NCBI GenBank assembly: GCA_031267005.1
Contig: JAIRZX010000032.1
Span: 1 to 7,045, forward strand
DNA from: Deltaproteobacteria bacterium
GTDB lineage: Bacteria > Desulfobacterota > Desulfarculia > Adiutricales > Adiutricaceae
DNA length: 7,045 nt
Direction of reading: 5' to 3'
A program made the position numbers and the translations under genes. The notes beneath the pieces are model-generated. The model did no database searches, was not told where the DNA came from, and saw only the letters and a list, made by a program, of their open reading frames with translations. Shown here one piece after another: positions 1 to 5,564 of this stretch; position 1 is the first letter of the stretch; each line of letters starts with the position of its first letter.

Positions 1-15
1 GTCCCCTCCGCCAGC

Positions 16-70
16 GCCAGGCCAGGCCAGGCCAGGCCAGGCCAGGCCAGACCAGGCCAGGCCAGGCCAG
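16..70. repeat. GCCAG pentanucleotide tandem repeat
   Basis: Eleven consecutive 5-base units of GCCAG, ten exact and one variant (ACCAG at 51-55), followed by a broken unit GCCAT at 71-75. No stop codon occurs inside the array in any of the three + strand frames, and none in the reverse frame that opens with ATG at 75. As the unit is not a multiple of three, a gain or loss of copies would shift the frame of any gene reading through it. On the + strand the three frames leave the repeat and stop at 75-77, 98-100 and 265-267. Each unit junction also makes a CCAGG pentamer, the Dcm-type CCWGG target. Whether a gene crosses the array cannot be decided, because the left edge cuts the context. Confidence 0.95.
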
Positions 71-75
71 GCCAT

Positions 76-489
76 GAGGAGCCGGAAAGCCCCACCCTGA
101 CCCTCCCTCGCTTTCAGGCGCCGCCCTCCGGCCCCTGCCATTCATGCCTTCCTGGCGCCTCCTGGCCCAGCCCTTCAGTCCGCGCCCGCCTTTCCGACCC
201 TGCCCGCACCGCCCCTCCGGAAATAACCCCAAAAAGGGCCCATGGCTTGCGCATTGTGGTAAGATGATTTTTTGCTTCCCGGCCGGAACCCCATCGCTCA
301 AGATGCGCAACCTCGCGCCCCCCCCGCTCCGGGACGCCGCCGGAGGGCGGAAGGGCCGGAAAACCCGGAAAAGCCCGACTGGCGCAGGAAGGCGCCCGGA
401 CGCCGCAAGCCGCTCCCGCACTTGCCCCGGACGGCCCGGCCGCCTCCGGCCCGCGCCCGCCCGGTGCTTCTCCCGCGGCTGCCTCCAGC
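76..489. other. Leader region without a supported gene
   Basis: About 410 GC-rich bases between the pentanucleotide array and the inverted repeat. Open frames exist on both strands here, but their translations are Arg/Pro/Gly/Ala-rich, resemble no family I know and have no convincing ribosome-binding site, so I treat them as chance frames of a high-GC sequence. The only compositional feature is a short AT-richer island at about 240-276 (a TAAGAT at 260-265 and a run of six T at 268-273). It could contain a promoter, but I find no -35 box at a proper distance and no sigma-54 GG/GC pair at proper spacing. Confidence 0.5.
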
Positions 490-516
490 CGCGCTTTCCC
501 GGTCCGGGAAAGCGCG
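490..516. promoter_or_regulatory. Perfect inverted repeat, 13-bp arms, upstream of the first gene
   Basis: CGCGCTTTCCCGG and its exact reverse complement CCGGGAAAGCGCG are separated by a single T (503). As DNA this is a long operator-like palindrome. As RNA it would fold into a stem of about 11 bp with a GGTCC loop. It lies 53 bases before the ATG of the TctC-like gene, in the leader of the likely transcript. There is no T-tract after it (the next bases are TGTAAATC), so a classical intrinsic terminator is unlikely. A repressor site or an mRNA leader hairpin is more plausible. The symmetry is seen directly; the role is inferred. Confidence 0.6.
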
Positions 517-569
517 TGTAAATCGTACGAATCGCACCTCTTCCCGTTTCCGTACCCCGGAGCCACTCG

Positions 570-1616
570 ATGCGGTTTTTCCCCGCGGCAACCACGAAGG
601 CCTTTCCTGCGGCGCCGGCCGCCTTCCTGGCGCTCGCGGCGCTTTTCGCGTCCGCGGGGGATCTGGGGGCCGAGGTCTCGCTCGCGGTGAAGGCCAGCCT
701 GCCGGAGGGGGACCCCCGGGCCGCGACCCTCTCGGCGTGGGCCGGGGAGTTCTCCCGCCTTACCGGCTGGGAGGCCGAGGTGGAGTTCTTGGGTCCCGGC
801 GCCGCCGCGGGGGCCAGGACGGTCATGGCCGAGCCGGACGGGCTTACCGTGGGCTTTTTAAGCCTCGACGAGACCGTTACGAGATCCCTCCAGGACCTGT
901 CGCCCTACGAAGCCCCGGAGTTCCAGCCCGCCGTGCTGTTCCCGAGCGGCGCCCCGGCGCTGGTCCGCCGCCCCGGGGGCCCGGGGCGGGATCTGGCCGC
1001 GCTCAAAGGGCGCCCGGGCGCCGCGGTCAGGCTGCTCGCGCCGAGCTTGAACCCGGTGCCCGGTCCTACCCTCCTGGCCGTGGACGCGGTGAGGGCCGTG
1101 GGGGCCAGGGCGGTGCTCCGCGAGCTCCCGAAAGCTTCCAGGCGCCTGGGCGGTTTGCCGGAATCCTTGAACGACTCCGAAGCCCTGTGGGCCTCGGCGT
1201 ACCGTTCGCTTGAGGCGGGCGAGCTCCTGGCGCTCCCCTGGGAGGGGCTCTCGGCCGTCCGGGCCCTGGGCGACGAGCCGGTCGTGGCCCTGGTCCTCGC
1301 CGGAACCCCGTCCGCCGCCGCGCCTTTCTCCTCCCCCGTCCCGGAGGGCCCCTCCCTGGGCGATCTGGGGGTGACTCCAGGAGTCCGCGAGCTCATGGGC
1401 TTCTACTACCCGTCCGGCACCGGCCTCGCCGCCCAGGAAGGGGTGCCCGCGAAGCTCTCGGGCATAGCGGCGTCGGCTCTCGCCGCCCCCCAGCCAGGCC
1501 CCTTCGTGACGGGCCCCCCCTTGACGGGGGACGAGGCCCAGGCGGCCTACGAGGCCGAGACGGCCGCCCGCAAGGCCATTTTGGAGTCGCTGTCGCTCGC
1601 CGGAGGGCTCGAATAG
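570..1616 (+). CDS. TctC/Bug-type periplasmic substrate-binding protein, divergent
   Basis: A 348-residue secreted protein. Residues 1-34 look like a Sec signal peptide: Arg and Lys near the start, an Ala/Leu/Phe-rich core at about 12-28, and a likely cleavage after LGA before EVSLAV. The mature part follows the pattern of the TctC (Bug) family of the tripartite tricarboxylate transporters: a tGxxxxVE-like segment at 65-72 (TGWEAEVE), a GPGAAAGA stretch at 75-82 where the family has its PGAgG loop, AEPDGLTVGF at 87-96 matching the family A-PDGyTl motif, a later y-p-eFqPv segment at 113-121, and LGDLGV then FYYPSGTG at 263-285 matching the family's dlG...aPaGtP region. The length is near the family norm. 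GGAG at 559-562, seven bases before ATG, supports the start. The family normally binds carboxylates and hands them to TctA/TctB, neither of which is here. Instead the stop overlaps the start of an MlaE permease by one base, suggesting a joint role with the lipid transporter. The family call is from motif reading only; the ligand is unknown. Confidence 0.68.
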   Translation: MRFFPAATTKAFPAAPAAFLALAALFASAGDLGAEVSLAVKASLPEGDPRAATLSAWAGEFSRLTGWEAEVEFLGPGAAAGARTVMAEPDGLTVGFLSLDETVTRSLQDLSPYEAPEFQPAVLFPSGAPALVRRPGGPGRDLAALKGRPGAAVRLLAPSLNPVPGPTLLAVDAVRAVGARAVLRELPKASRRLGGLPESLNDSEALWASAYRSLEAGELLALPWEGLSAVRALGDEPVVALVLAGTPSAAAPFSSPVPEGPSLGDLGVTPGVRELMGFYYPSGTGLAAQEGVPAKLSGIAASALAAPQPGPFVTGPPLTGDEAQAAYEAETAARKAILESLSLAGGLE

Positions 1617-1618
1617 TG
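1602..1618 (+). promoter_or_regulatory. Shine-Dalgarno and TAGTG stop-start overlap that fixes the permease GTG start
   Basis: GGAGGG at 1602-1607 lies eight bases before GTG at 1616-1618. The G of this GTG is the last base of the preceding TAG stop (1614-1616). The spacing and overlap indicate translational coupling between the binding protein and the permease, and select GTG over any later ATG (for example Met10), which would clip the region before the STAS domain. Confidence 0.8.
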
Positions 1619-2776
1619 GCCCAGGCCCCCCTCCCGCCCTCCATGGCCCCCAACGCCCTCGGCTGCGAGGGCCCCGACTCGGAAGGCGTCCTGCGCCTCA
1701 CGGGCCCGCTGACCGCCTACACCCCGCCGCCCAGGCTCCTGAACAAGCCCTTCGCCCCCGGCAGGGTGAAGGCCGTGGACCTCTCCGGGCTCACCCTCCT
1801 GGACCTGAACGGCGCGGCCTGGCTTTTCGCCTTCAGGCGGGCGCTTTCCCCGCGCGGGTCCGGGCGGGGCCCGGCGGCGGGCCCCGGCCCCGAGCTTAGG
1901 GGCCTCCCGCAGGCGCTCTCGCCGGTGTGGAAGCTCGCCGAGGACAGCTTCGCCGCGGCCGGGGAGCCGCCTCCCCCCAGGCGCTCGGGCCGGGTGGAGC
2001 GCGTGGGCGAGACGGTGCTCGGGATAGTTACCGACCTGAGGGATCTGGCGTCCTTCCTCGGCGAGTCCCTGGTCTGCCTGGCCAGCTCCTTAGCTAAGCC
2101 CTGGACCGCCAGGTGGGGTGAAGTGTCGGCGCAGGCCGAAAAGAGCGTGGTGAACGCCCTCCCGGTCACCTCCCTCGTGGCCTTCCTGGTAGGCCTCATC
2201 CTGGCCTTCCAGGCGGCCATGCAGATGCAGATGTTCGGCGTGGACATCTTCGTGGCGGATCTCGTGGGCATCTCGGTCATAAGGGAGCTGGGCACCCTGC
2301 TCACGGCCATAGTGCTGGCCGGCAGGAGCGGCTCCGCGTTCTCCTCCGAGCTGGCCTCGATGAAGACCAACCAGGAGATAGACGCGCTACTGACCATGGG
2401 GCTCTCCCCGGCGAGGGACCTCGCGCTCCCGAGGATCCTGGCGCTCACCTTCGCCACCCCCCTCCTGACGGTGCTCGCGGACTTCGCCGGCCTTTTGGGC
2501 GGGAACGTCGTCATGATGACCCTGGGCTACCCCTTCATGATTTTCTGGGACGAGCTCTCCCGCCACCTGGACATTTCGGACATAGCGACCGGCCTTTTCA
2601 AGGCCTTCGTCTTCGGCTTCACGGTGGCCATGATAGGGTGCCAGCGCGGCCTCTACGCGGGAGACTCCCCGGGGGCCGTGGGCGAGGCCACCACCAGGGG
2701 GGTGGTCACCAACATCATAGCCATAGCCGTCCTGGACTCCCTGTTCGCGGTGCTCTTCTATGCCATGGGCTGGTAG
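1616..2776 (+). CDS. mlaE: MlaE-type ABC transporter permease with N-terminal STAS domain
   Basis: A 386-residue inner-membrane permease. Residues about 22-110 form a STAS-like domain (VLRLTGPLTA at 25-34, then VDLSGLTLLDLNGAAWLF at 54-71), interrupted by a Gly/Pro/Arg-rich loop at about 79-95. From about 125 the protein is the MlaE permease: an amphipathic interface helix region (VGETVLGIVTDLRDLASFLGES), a first hydrophobic segment at about 181-200, then the strongest family signature at 222-264: RELGTLLTAIVLAGRSGSAF, SSELASMK, NQEIDALLTMGLSP. Hydrophobic segments follow at about 271-310, 327-342 and 363-384. In the Mla system MlaE moves phospholipid between the inner membrane and the MCE ring, powered by MlaF. 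The fused STAS domain probably replaces the separate MlaB subunit of Escherichia coli; such fusions are common outside gammaproteobacteria. It starts with GTG coupled to the upstream gene and overlaps the ATPase gene by 17 bases. The exact substrate is not shown by the sequence. Confidence 0.93.
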   Translation: MAQAPLPPSMAPNALGCEGPDSEGVLRLTGPLTAYTPPPRLLNKPFAPGRVKAVDLSGLTLLDLNGAAWLFAFRRALSPRGSGRGPAAGPGPELRGLPQALSPVWKLAEDSFAAAGEPPPPRRSGRVERVGETVLGIVTDLRDLASFLGESLVCLASSLAKPWTARWGEVSAQAEKSVVNALPVTSLVAFLVGLILAFQAAMQMQMFGVDIFVADLVGISVIRELGTLLTAIVLAGRSGSAFSSELASMKTNQEIDALLTMGLSPARDLALPRILALTFATPLLTVLADFAGLLGGNVVMMTLGYPFMIFWDELSRHLDISDIATGLFKAFVFGFTVAMIGCQRGLYAGDSPGAVGEATTRGVVTNIIAIAVLDSLFAVLFYAMGW

Positions 2777-3851
2777 CCAGCGCGGCCCGGAGGCCCCTTC
2801 GTCCCCGGGATCCGGGCCCGCCGGCGGGCCCGGCGTTCCCGGCCCGCCCGCCGCCGCGCCCGCCAAAGGTGTCAGGCCATCCCTCCGGAAAGCCGCTGGC
2901 GAGTCCCCCGGCGCCTCCGGAGCGGAAGGCCCTTACGGCGGCCCCTCCGAAGACAAGTCCGCCGGCGCGGCCCCCGACGTGGACGTCAAGGCCTCCCTCG
3001 GGAAGGGGGCCAAGGCCGCCCCGGACGTGGACGTCGAGGCCTCGCTCGGGAAGGGCGGGGACGGCGGTGATTTCCGCGCCGTGGGCCCCGGGGCCGGCGG
3101 CGGCCCCCCCCTGGCGGCCGAGGGCCTGACCGTGGCTTACGAGGGCGAGCCGCCCCTTTTGGTGGACATGAACTTCACCGCCGAGCGTGGGGAGATACTG
3201 GGCATCCTGGGGCCCTCCGGGTGCGGGAAGAGTTCCCTCCTGAGGCACCTGGTGGGCCTGAACTGGCCGAGGGCGGGCAAAGTGAGGCTCTTCGGCGAGG
3301 ACATCTTCGCCCAGGGCGAGAAGAGCCTGGCCCGCGCCCGGCACCGCTTCGGCATCATGTACCAGGGCGGGGCGCTGTTCGGCGACATGAACCTCATCGA
3401 GAACGTCCAGATGCCCCTAAGGGAGTTCACCTCGCTCCCCCCATCGGCCCTGGAGGCCGCGGGGGCCTTGAAGCTCGCGCTCGTGGGGCTCTCCGGCTTC
3501 GAGCGGCACATGCCGTCGGAAATCTCTGGCGGCATGCGCAAGCGGGCGGCCATCGCCAGGGCCATGGCCCTGGAGCCGGGGCTCCTGTTCCTGGACGAGC
3601 CGTCGGCCGGGCTGGACCCGGTCACCGCCGCGTCCCTGGACAACCTCATCATCTCGCTTTCGAGGAACCTCGGGATCACTTTCGTGGTCGTCACCCACGA
3701 GCTCAGGAGCATCATGCGGGCCGTGGACCGCGCCATACTCCTGGACAAGAAGAAGCGCGGGATAATAGCCATGGGCACTCCGGACTTCCTGGCCAGGGAG
3801 TCGGAAGCGCCCGAGGCGCGGGCCTTCTTCCTGAGGGACGAGAAGCCTTAA
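2760..3851 (+). CDS. mlaF: MlaF-type ABC transporter ATP-binding protein with long N-terminal extension
   Basis: A 363-residue protein whose C-terminal 245 residues are a complete ABC ATPase. It has Walker A GPSGCGKSS at 151-159, Q-loop Gln202 in MYQGGALF, the signature ISGGMRKR at 255-262 (the MlaF-like form of LSGGM), Walker B LLFLDEP at 275-281 with catalytic Glu280, D-loop SAGLD and H-loop His313 in VVTHEL. All catalytic residues are present. It should power the MlaE permease from the cytoplasmic face. Residues 1-116 are unusual: Gly/Pro/Ala/Ser-rich, apparently disordered, with two adjacent 16-residue repeats. The ATG at 2760 lies inside the permease end (17-base overlap) and has no visible Shine-Dalgarno, so translation probably depends on coupling. 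The only in-frame later start before the domain that I see is GTG at 3081 (residue 108), also poorly served. Mostly synonymous change between the two repeats supports real translation of the extension. Confidence 0.9.
   Translation: MPWAGSQRGPEAPSSPGSGPAGGPGVPGPPAAAPAKGVRPSLRKAAGESPGASGAEGPYGGPSEDKSAGAAPDVDVKASLGKGAKAAPDVDVEASLGKGGDGGDFRAVGPGAGGGPPLAAEGLTVAYEGEPPLLVDMNFTAERGEILGILGPSGCGKSSLLRHLVGLNWPRAGKVRLFGEDIFAQGEKSLARARHRFGIMYQGGALFGDMNLIENVQMPLREFTSLPPSALEAAGALKLALVGLSGFERHMPSEISGGMRKRAAIARAMALEPGLLFLDEPSAGLDPVTAASLDNLIISLSRNLGITFVVVTHELRSIMRAVDRAILLDKKKRGIIAMGTPDFLARESEAPEARAFFLRDEKP
2967..3062 (+). repeat. 48-base in-frame tandem duplication inside the ATPase extension
   Basis: Two adjacent 48-base copies (2967-3014 and 3015-3062) encode 16 residues each, sharing AAPDVDV, then Lys or Glu, then ASLGKG. 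At least four differences are synonymous third-base changes (GCG/GCC, CCC/CCG, TCC/TCG, GGG/GGC), while the replacement changes cluster at the Lys/Glu position and at the last two residues. That pattern points to selection on the protein in this frame. The period of 16 residues and the short acidic-hydrophobic DVDV core followed by a basic GK suggest a repeated linear binding motif, but no known motif is recognised. Confidence 0.85.
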
Positions 3852-3910
3852 AGCGGACGGGGTCCGGTCCCGCCTGCCGGAGGCGGACGGGCGGCGCGGA
3901 CGGGAAAGTA

Positions 3911-3984
3911 TAAACTGGGTAGGAAACCGCAGGGAAGGAAACGGCGGAAAGGGTAAACTGGGAAGGAAACCGCAGGGAAGGAAA
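3911..3984. repeat. Purine-rich 31-base direct repeat with 43-base period
   Basis: Copy 1 at 3911-3941 and copy 2 at 3954-3984 both read TAAACTGGG, one variable base, then AGGAAACCGCAGGGAAGGAAA. They differ only at that base (T3920 versus A3963). The 12 bases between them (3942-3953) are also purine-rich and resemble the flank before copy 1. Degenerate relatives of the CAGGGAAGG core continue at about 3987-4050. The + strand here is mostly A and G over more than 100 bases. The repeat does not encode a sensible peptide and shows no inverted structure. Confidence 0.9.
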
Positions 3985-4114
3985 AACAGGGAACTTAACT
4001 GCGGGATGGAAAGACAGGGAAGGCTGTCCGGGAAGGAAGATTTAGGGAGGCTTTAACGGGCGGGGCGGCGCCGAAGGCGGGGAGCAGCTTCTCGGGAAGG
4101 GCCAAACGGCAATT

Positions 4115-4138
4115 CCGATTCGAGCGAACGGTTTTTTT
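4115..4138 (+). terminator. Weak intrinsic-terminator-like hairpin
   Basis: CCG (4115-4117) can pair with CGG (4129-4131) and TTC (4119-4121) with GAA (4126-4128) around a GAGC loop, with A4118 bulged, directly followed by seven T (4132-4138). The stem is short and only moderately stable, so it would at most end or attenuate transcripts leaving the ATPase gene. The T-tract is the longest in the window and stands out in such GC-rich DNA. The orientation suits termination on the + strand, ahead of the MCE gene. Confidence 0.35.
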
Positions 4139-4161
4139 GGAATCCTGGAAATTTCTTAAGT

Positions 4162-4190
4162 CCCGGCCGGGCGCGGCTATCCCGGCCGGG
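4162..4190. promoter_or_regulatory. Twin CCCGGCCGGG palindromes upstream of the MCE gene
   Basis: The same perfect 10-bp palindrome occurs at 4162-4171 and 4181-4190, 19 bases apart from start to start, close to two helical turns. This is a layout seen for dimeric regulators binding the same DNA face. The second copy ends 137 bases before the MCE start codon. GGCC words are frequent in GC-rich DNA, so coincidence is possible. No clear -35/-10 pair is seen beside them. Confidence 0.35.
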
Positions 4191-4327
4191 GCACGTCCTA
4201 AAGGTCCGAAGCCTTTTAGCTCCGGCGTTAGCGGCCCGCGCCGGCGGGCCGGAGCCGAAACGGGCCCATCCGCGCTCTGGCGCGGATACGGGGCCGGGGG
4301 AGCCGGGAGGCGCCCAAGCGGGGTCCC

Positions 4328-5413
4328 ATGTCCGGTAAATCAAGCTATTTCAAGGTGGGGGTCTTCTCCCTGGTCGCGTTCGCGGTCCTGGCGGCCGGGG
4401 TCGTGTTCTTCGGGATCTCCCAGGCCTTCCAGCCCGTCCTGGAATGCGCCACTTACTTCGACCATTCCGTCCAGGGCCTGGGAAACGGCTCGGCCGTGAG
4501 CTTCCGGGGCTTCCACGTGGGGCAGGTCACCTCCATCTCCGTCGCGGACGGCAACCGGGTACCCGGTTTCAGGGAGGAGCAGGCCCCCAAGAAGCTCGTG
4601 AAGGTCACCTTCATCGTGACGCCGAGGCTCATAACGGGCGACTCCTCCAGCGGCCCCGAAGAGGCGGCCAGGTTCATACTGGGCGAGATGGCCACGGGGC
4701 TCCGCTGCTTTTTCAGCTTCCAGGGGGTCTCGGGGATAAGCAACCTGAACCTCGACTACCTCTCCCTCGCCCCGCCAGTGAGGGAGAGCGATCCGGGGGC
4801 CGGCCCCGTCCCTAAGCCCGGCGCCCCCGGGCCGCCCTCCCCTCCCCCGGACCAGCCGGGCAAGCCCCCGGTGGCCCTCCAGGACCCCATCCACAGCGAG
4901 GGCGGTGTCCACGAGGGCAGGCTGGTCATACCGAGCGCCCCGGGCTCCATCATGGAGCTGGGCGAGTCGTTGAACCAGATACTCCGCTCCGTGCGCGAGG
5001 TGGACTTCCGCGAGATCTCACAGGAGGCCACCAGCCTCCTGCGCAACTTAAACGAGATCTCCGCCAGCCTCAACCGCGACACCGGCGGCTTCTCCGACGA
5101 GCTCGTGGGGGCGCTCGCGGACGTGCGCTCCGCCGCCGCGAACGTCTCGGCGCTGGCCGTGACGGTCGAGCGCGAGGTGTCCAGCTTCGCTGGCGGCGGC
5201 GGCGGCTTGGGCGAGCTCGAGAAGGCCCTGCGGGACGCCAGGCGGACCTTGAACCGCCTGGACGCCGTGCTGCGGATCCCCCAGGCCACGCTCCCCGCCA
5301 CCATGGACAACCTGAGGGCCATGAGCGAGAACCTCCGCACGCTCTCCGAGACGGCCAGGGACTACCCCAGCAGCATCATCCTGGGATCCCCGCCGCCGCC
5401 GCTCGAACGCTGA
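4328..5413 (+). CDS. mlaD: MlaD-type MCE-domain protein
   Basis: A 361-residue inner-membrane-anchored periplasmic protein. The start MSGKSSYFKVGVFSLVAF is typical of MlaD/MCE proteins: a short cytoplasmic tail with YFKVGxF leading into one membrane helix at about 9-30. The MCE domain follows at about 38-148 (YFDHSVQGLGNGSAVSFRGFHVGQVTSI at 43-70, and the family end pattern GLRCFFSFQGVSGISNLNLDYL at 124-145). A Pro/Gly-rich stretch at about 149-181 follows, then a Ser-rich and Leu-rich helical tail (about 205-345) with spaced hydrophobics. MCE proteins form hexameric rings that carry lipid across the periplasm, and such long helical tails can form a needle or bind an outer-membrane partner. 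Cys40 and Cys127 flank the MCE domain and could form a disulfide. The nearest Shine-Dalgarno-like words are weak: AGCGGGG is four bases before the ATG and GGGAGG is 17 before. The start is chosen from the conserved N-terminus. Confidence 0.92.
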   Translation: MSGKSSYFKVGVFSLVAFAVLAAGVVFFGISQAFQPVLECATYFDHSVQGLGNGSAVSFRGFHVGQVTSISVADGNRVPGFREEQAPKKLVKVTFIVTPRLITGDSSSGPEEAARFILGEMATGLRCFFSFQGVSGISNLNLDYLSLAPPVRESDPGAGPVPKPGAPGPPSPPPDQPGKPPVALQDPIHSEGGVHEGRLVIPSAPGSIMELGESLNQILRSVREVDFREISQEATSLLRNLNEISASLNRDTGGFSDELVGALADVRSAAANVSALAVTVEREVSSFAGGGGGLGELEKALRDARRTLNRLDAVLRIPQATLPATMDNLRAMSENLRTLSETARDYPSSIILGSPPPPLER

Positions 5414-5510
5414 AGCCGCCCCCGGAAGAAGGCCGCCCCGAGCCGGCCGCGGCCGCCCCGGAGCCGCGCCGGGGGCCGCCCCTGAGCCGCTCGGGGGGCC
5501 GCCCGGAACA
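5414..5510. repeat. Degenerate GGCCGCCC repeats after the MCE gene
   Basis: The spacer between the MCE and lipoprotein genes repeats a GC-rich word about every 20-24 bases: GGCCGCCCCGAGCCGG at 5431, GGCCGCCCCGGAGCCG at 5451, GGCCGCCCCTGAGCCG at 5474 and GGCCGCCCGGAAC at 5498, with a related word at 5415. Parts can pair into GC-rich stems, for example GCCCCGG at 5454-5460 with CCGGGGGC at 5469-5476. There is no T-tract. It may be an mRNA stability or pausing element, or simple expansion of GC-rich sequence. Confidence 0.55.
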
Positions 5511-5564
5511 AATTGGCGAACCGCCCGGAGAAAGCGCCCGAAAACCATAAGGAGCCCCGTACCC

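Larger units (their letters stand above)
3852..4327. other. 476-base spacer between the ATPase and MCE genes, no supported gene
   Basis: No credible coding region is seen. In order it holds a hairpin close after the ATPase stop (CCGCCT 3870-3875 with AGGCGG 3881-3886, loop GCCGG, no T-tract), a purine-rich block at about 3900-4050 with long direct repeats and many GGGAAGG words, a weak terminator-like hairpin with seven T, two CCCGGCCGGG palindromes, and a short leader for the MCE gene. The purine-rich and AT-richer parts differ clearly from the surrounding coding sequence. A gap of this size inside an otherwise tight Mla-type operon suggests a second transcription start or differential expression of the MCE and lipoprotein genes, or insertion of repeat DNA. 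Confidence 0.6.

Noticed and set aside
16..70. CRISPR array
   Set aside because: Five-base units without spacers; this is a simple tandem repeat. The 43-base-period repeat at 3911-3984 has only two copies with a short purine-rich gap and is not CRISPR-like either.
1..75. Minus-strand gene starting with ATG at 75 and running off the left edge through the pentanucleotide repeat
   Set aside because: The frame is open, but the peptide is only the repeat pattern plus a few residues and no convincing Shine-Dalgarno precedes the ATG; kept only as a possibility in the repeat finding.
240..276. Sigma-70 or sigma-54 promoter in the AT-richer leader island
   Set aside because: TAAGAT at 260-265 lacks a -35 box 16-18 bases upstream, and the GG/GC spacing for sigma-54 does not fit.
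144..521. Plus-strand open frame of 125 codons before the TctC-like gene
   Set aside because: Low-complexity Pro/Arg-rich product, no family resemblance, no clear Shine-Dalgarno; it contains the palindrome arms in its 3' part.
114..566. Minus-strand open frame of 150 codons in the leader region
   Set aside because: Translation is Arg/Gly/Ala-rich without recognisable family or ribosome-binding site, and it spans the inverted repeat; it looks like a chance frame in very GC-rich DNA.
272..1213. Plus-strand open frame of 313 codons overlapping the TctC-like gene
   Set aside because: It reads the real gene in another frame; product is Gly/Arg/Pro-rich, whereas the chosen frame shows a signal peptide and TctC-like motifs.
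1717..2514. Minus-strand open frame of 265 codons opposite the permease
   Set aside because: Exact antisense of an unmistakable MlaE coding region; composition reflects the complement of GC-rich codons.
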